Below, piece after piece: positions 5,891-8,126 of a stretch of DNA of 8,126 nt. The DNA lies in contig JAJRVI010000154.1 in the NCBI GenBank assembly GCA_024277405.1, positions 1-8,126 of the forward strand, written 5' to 3'. This DNA is from Fidelibacterota bacterium (lineage in GTDB: Bacteria > Bipolaricaulota > Bipolaricaulia > Bipolaricaulales > Bipolaricaulaceae). The notes below the pieces were generated by a model, which saw only the letters and a list, made by a program, of their open reading frames with translations, searched no databases and was not told where the DNA came from. Position 1 is the stretch's first letter. The number at the start of each line of letters is the position of its first letter. A program made the position numbers and the translations under genes.

Positions 5891-5948
5891 GTGTAGCGTC
5901 GCATTTCATATGCGACGCTTTCGGCGTCGGGGATACCCGACGCTACAC
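5891..5948. repeat. Palindromic intergenic repeat, copy 1 (two-hairpin, REP/MITE-like)
   Basis: The ends GTGTAGCGTCG (5891-5901) and CGACGCTACAC (5938-5948) are perfect inverted repeats of 11 bases. Inside are two exclusive hairpins: AGCGTCGCAT/ATGCGACGCT (5895-5904 with 5910-5919) and GCGTCGGG/CCCGACGC (5924-5931 with 5936-5943, loop GATA). There is no T-run, so it is not a classic terminator, though it could stabilise or end the lgt mRNA. Layout resembles REP doublets or a small non-autonomous element. Confidence 0.75.
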
Positions 5949-5957
5949 CATGTGATT

Positions 5958-6040
5958 TGTAGCGTCGCATTTTATATGCGACGTTTCCGCGACGGCATTC
6001 GCTACCCTTCCCCTACACAAATACGGGGGAAACCGCTACA
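5958..6040. repeat. Palindromic intergenic repeat, copy 2 (diverged)
   Basis: It starts with TGTAGCGTCGCATTTTATAT, one base different from copy 1 over these 20 bases. It forms hairpin CGTCGCAT/ATGCGACG (5963-5970 with 5976-5983). After that it diverges from copy 1. An end CGCTACA (6034-6040) is the inverted complement of its start TGTAGCG, so the element may span 83 bases; an internal GCTACC at 6001-6006 is an alternative end. The 5811-5890 stretch before the two copies holds nothing I can identify. Confidence 0.6.
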
Positions 6041-6042
6041 TT
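6014..6042 (+). promoter_or_regulatory. Candidate promoter for the WD40-qng1-tgt operon
   Basis: TACACA (6014-6019) and TACATT (6037-6042) each match the housekeeping consensus at four of six bases, with a 17-base spacer. They lie in a less GC-rich patch about 50 bases before the WD40 start. The -10 overlaps the end of repeat copy 2, so the repeat may supply part of the promoter. Visual match only. Confidence 0.35.
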
Positions 6043-6094
6043 GTCGGCAGTGCTTCGGTGTAGGACCGGGCACGGAAAAAGGGAGGGGGTTTTG

Positions 6095-7051
6095 GTGGGA
6101 CGGTACCTTTCGATGGCGCTCGTCATCGCGTTCTGGGGCGCCTCTGCCCTCGGGGAGACGGTGATCGCGCTCCCGGAGGGATGGGCCAAGGCGGTGGCCA
6201 TCGCCCCGGATGGGAAGGCCCTCGCCGTGGCCACCATCGGAGGCGTCTACCTCTTCGACCTCGCGCGCCTCGTGTCCCATTCGGGCCAGGTGGGCCTCGA
6301 TGAGGCCGAGCCCGTCGTCCGGTTTCCCCTGGAGGGGTACGTCCACGCCGTGGACATCTCCCCCGACGGGAGGTATCTGGCCGCGGGAGGCTGGTCCCGG
6401 ACGCGGATTTGGGATCTCAAAACCGGGGAGCTGCATGCGGAGCTCGTGATCACAGGGTTCGTCTATGCCCTCGCTTTCGCCCCCATGGGGGAGCTCCTCC
6501 TCGGCCTCTCCACCGGGGATGTGGCCCTGTGGACTCCCGGCTCCGAGGAACTCATATGGCGGAAAAGGCTTCACGGGGGCGCCGTCTGGGGGGTCGCGGC
6601 CTCCCCGGACGGGATGTACGGGGCCTCGGGCGGGGCGGGCGAGGGGCTCCTGTTCCGCCTCGTCGACGGCGAGGTGCTCTTCACCTTCCCGGGCCACGCC
6701 TGGGACGTGGAATTCACCCCCGACGGGTTCCTGCTCGGGATCGGCGCCGGCAAGGTGTTCGAGATCTACGACACCGCCACCGGATTCCTCTACTTCTCCG
6801 CCCAAAAACACCACGGCTGCATCTGGGGGGTCGCCTTCTCCGCGGACGGGGTGTACGCTGCCACCGCGTCCCTGGACGGGACGGTGCGGCTGTGGAACGT
6901 GGAGGAAGGGGTGGATCTCCTGGCCCTGGGCGAGGGGGAGGGCTCCATGGAGGACGTGGCCCTGGGAGGGGGGTACCTCGTGGCGTGCCGCAGGGACGGC
7001 CGCGTCTACATCTGGCGGCTGGCCGCGATCCTCGGTGGCGATGCGGACTAA
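6095..7051 (+). CDS. Secreted seven-bladed WD40-like beta-propeller protein
   Basis: 318 residues from the GTG at 6095, chosen because GGGAGGGGG (6081-6089) precedes it closely and the product then opens with a signal peptide: MGRYLSMALVIAFWGASALG, with likely cleavage before E21. An in-frame TTG at 6041 or ATG at 6113 is less convincing. Seven WD-type repeats fill the mature protein, at about residues 30-58, 80-110, 119-150, 160-192, 200-230, 239-272 and 283-310. Each follows the pattern xVxxVAxSPDG...LAxA...GxVxLWD; examples are VHAVDISPDGRYLAAGG and IWGVAFSADGVYAATASLDG. Seven blades make one closed propeller, so the gene looks complete. Such propellers are binding platforms, with no catalytic residues visible. 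It overlaps the next gene by 11 bases, implying an operon with qng1 and tgt, but its link to queuosine is not evident. Confidence 0.88.
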   Translation: MGRYLSMALVIAFWGASALGETVIALPEGWAKAVAIAPDGKALAVATIGGVYLFDLARLVSHSGQVGLDEAEPVVRFPLEGYVHAVDISPDGRYLAAGGWSRTRIWDLKTGELHAELVITGFVYALAFAPMGELLLGLSTGDVALWTPGSEELIWRKRLHGGAVWGVAASPDGMYGASGGAGEGLLFRLVDGEVLFTFPGHAWDVEFTPDGFLLGIGAGKVFEIYDTATGFLYFSAQKHHGCIWGVAFSADGVYAATASLDGTVRLWNVEEGVDLLALGEGEGSMEDVALGGGYLVACRRDGRVYIWRLAAILGGDAD

Positions 7052-7979
7052 CCCCGTGCGGGTGGCGGCGCGGTGGGTCATGGCCCGGGCCCGTTGGGTC
7101 TCCCTGGACACCGCGGCGCTCCGCGAGCTCGCCGGGAAGCTCGCGGAGGGGGGAGGCCCGCCATGGCCCGAGGAATACCACTTCACCGGGGAGGAAGAGC
7201 TCACCCTGCGGTACCTCCTCGTCCTCGACGCCCTCAACTTCTGTTTCTGGCCGGGGAAGGGCCGCTGGCGTATCCCGGGGCCCGGCGGCGAGATGCTCGA
7301 CGGCTACTACGCCCTCGCCTATGGCCTCAAACGCGCCGCCGAGGATCGCCCCGAATTCTTCGAACCGGGGCGTCTCGCGGGTCTCGCGGAAGATGACCTG
7401 CGGGGAGTGTTGGGGGATATCCCCCTGCTCCGGGAACGGACGCGGATCGCCCGGGAGGTGGGGCGGGCCCTCCTCCGGTTCGAGGGCTCCGCCCGGCGGT
7501 TCCTGGGGGCGGGGAGCTGCGCGGGGCTCGTGGAACGCCTCACGGCCCACATCCCCTCCTTCCGGGACGCCTGTATCTGGCGGGGACGCTGGATCCCATT
7601 CTACAAGCGGGCCCAGATCCTCTGCTCCGATATCCACGGGGCCTTCCGGGGGGAGGGCCCGGGGGCGTTACCCGATATGGACTGGCTCACCGCCTTCGCC
7701 GACTACAAGCTCCCCCAGTTGCTGCGGGCTCACGGGGCCCTGGTGCTTCACCCCGGGCTCGCGGCCCGCATCGATCGCCGCGAGGCGATCCGTGCGGGAT
7801 CGGACGAGGAGATCGAGATCCGGGCCGCCACGGTCCACGCGGTGGAGCTCCTGGTGGGGGAGCTCTCCCGGATGGGGCGTCCCCTGCGAGCGTTCGAGGT
7901 GGACTGGATGCTGTGGACCCTCTCCCAGGATATGGACCTCCCCTTCCCCTACCACCGGACCCTCACCATCTTCTACTGA
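7041..7979 (+). CDS. qng1: Queuosine salvage protein, DUF2419/Qng1 family (queuosine-5'-phosphate N-glycosidase)
   Basis: 312 residues, normal for the family. Qng1 proteins (human C9orf64; a bacterial example is known from Sphaerobacter) cleave queuosine 5'-phosphate to release queuine for reuse. Motifs I recognise are NPVRVAARWV at the N-terminus, YHFTGEEELTLRYLLVLDAL then NFCFWP (46-71), YKRAQILCSDI (188-198), FADYKLPQLLR (219-229, conserved Asp 221), EIEIRAATVHAVELL (259-271 core), VDWMLW (287-292), and the ending PYHRTLTIFY. The ATG at 7041 keeps the conserved N-terminus and overlaps the WD40 stop by 11 bases. ATG 7080 would remove it. Its stop overlaps the ATG of tgt, the enzyme that puts queuine into tRNA, which strongly supports a salvage role. 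No signal peptide is visible, so it is cytoplasmic. The family call is firm; the exact substrate is inferred from the family. Confidence 0.9.
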   Translation: MRTNPVRVAARWVMARARWVSLDTAALRELAGKLAEGGGPPWPEEYHFTGEEELTLRYLLVLDALNFCFWPGKGRWRIPGPGGEMLDGYYALAYGLKRAAEDRPEFFEPGRLAGLAEDDLRGVLGDIPLLRERTRIAREVGRALLRFEGSARRFLGAGSCAGLVERLTAHIPSFRDACIWRGRWIPFYKRAQILCSDIHGAFRGEGPGALPDMDWLTAFADYKLPQLLRAHGALVLHPGLAARIDRREAIRAGSDEEIEIRAATVHAVELLVGELSRMGRPLRAFEVDWMLWTLSQDMDLPFPYHRTLTIFY

Positions 7980-8126
7980 TGGGGTTCTTGATCGAGGTGC
8001 GGGATCCCCGGAGCGAGGCCCGTTGCGGGGTCCTCCGCACCGCCCACGGGGAGGTGGAGACCCCGGCGTTCGTGGCGGTGGCCACCCGGGCCACGGTGAA
8101 GGCGCTTTCGGCCGAGGACGTCCAGG
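7979..8126 (+). CDS. tgt: tRNA-guanine (queuine) transglycosylase, N-terminal part only
   Basis: Forty-nine complete residues are visible before the right edge. They match the Tgt N-terminus: FLIEVRDPRSEARCGVLRTA, then HGEVETPAFVAVATRATVKAL, leading into the SAEDV segment. Tgt swaps the guanine at wobble position 34 of GUN-anticodon tRNAs for preQ1 (most bacteria) or queuine. The catalytic Asp and the residues deciding preQ1 versus queuine lie outside the window. The ATG overlaps the qng1 stop (TGATG), so translation is coupled. The usual bacterial MPVGT reads VAVAT here. Confidence 0.93.
   Translation, partial: MGFLIEVRDPRSEARCGVLRTAHGEVETPAFVAVATRATVKALSAEDVQ

Noticed and set aside
3671..5896. 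741-residue open frame on the plus strand across lnt and lgt
   Set aside because: It is a low-complexity Pro/Arg/Gly/Glu shadow caused by high GC. The lnt catalytic motifs on the other strand and the lgt motifs in another frame explain the region.
5891..6040. CRISPR array
   Set aside because: There are only two imperfect palindromic units with no regular spacers and no cas genes in view.
6465..7040. N-terminal extension of the qng1 frame across the WD40 gene
   Set aside because: The sequence is low-complexity Ser/Pro/Arg shadow of the WD40 frame. The family N-terminus begins at 7041.

Overview
The window is GC-rich bacterial DNA, densely coded on both strands. A lipoprotein acyltransferase (Lnt), a prolipoprotein diacylglyceryl transferase (Lgt), two lipobox proteins and an ECF sigma factor suggest a diderm (two-membrane) bacterium. 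Start codons include several GTGs, mostly behind strong Shine-Dalgarno (SD) sequences. I cannot name the phylum from this sequence. The gene set and style would suit an uncultured or thermophile-related lineage, but that is a guess.

Layout. (1) Bases 1-1483, minus strand: a translationally coupled operon of an ECF sigma factor, a single-pass membrane protein with an AMPK/CBM48-type glycogen-binding domain outside the membrane (candidate anti-sigma or sensor), and a secreted protein cut by the window edge. (2) Bases 1484-3606, plus strand: two divergently transcribed PKD-domain lipoproteins with two and four PKD repeats. Between them is a cyclic-di-GMP-I (GEMM-I) riboswitch. Its P1 3' strand overlaps an anti-SD sequence that perfectly complements the SD of the second lipoprotein, so I predict a translational ON switch. 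The terminator of this unit lies inside the convergent lnt gene. (3) Bases 3545-5810: lnt (minus) and lgt (plus), divergent from a short region with a palindromic ATTATAAT box that gives a -10 element on each strand. These are the enzymes that lipidate proteins such as the two PKD lipoproteins. (4) Bases 5811-6094: intergenic DNA with two related palindromic repeats sharing TGTAGCGTCGCAT...ATGCGACG. (5) Bases 6095-8126, plus strand: an overlapping operon of a secreted seven-bladed WD40 propeller, a DUF2419/Qng1-type queuosine-phosphate glycosidase, and the start of tgt (tRNA-guanine/queuine transglycosylase). The last two make a coherent queuine-salvage and tRNA-modification unit.

The most interesting items are the complete riboswitch with a readable expression platform controlling a PKD lipoprotein, the bacterial qng1-tgt pair, and the ECF sigma/CBM48 membrane protein pair that lacks the usual zinc anti-sigma motif.
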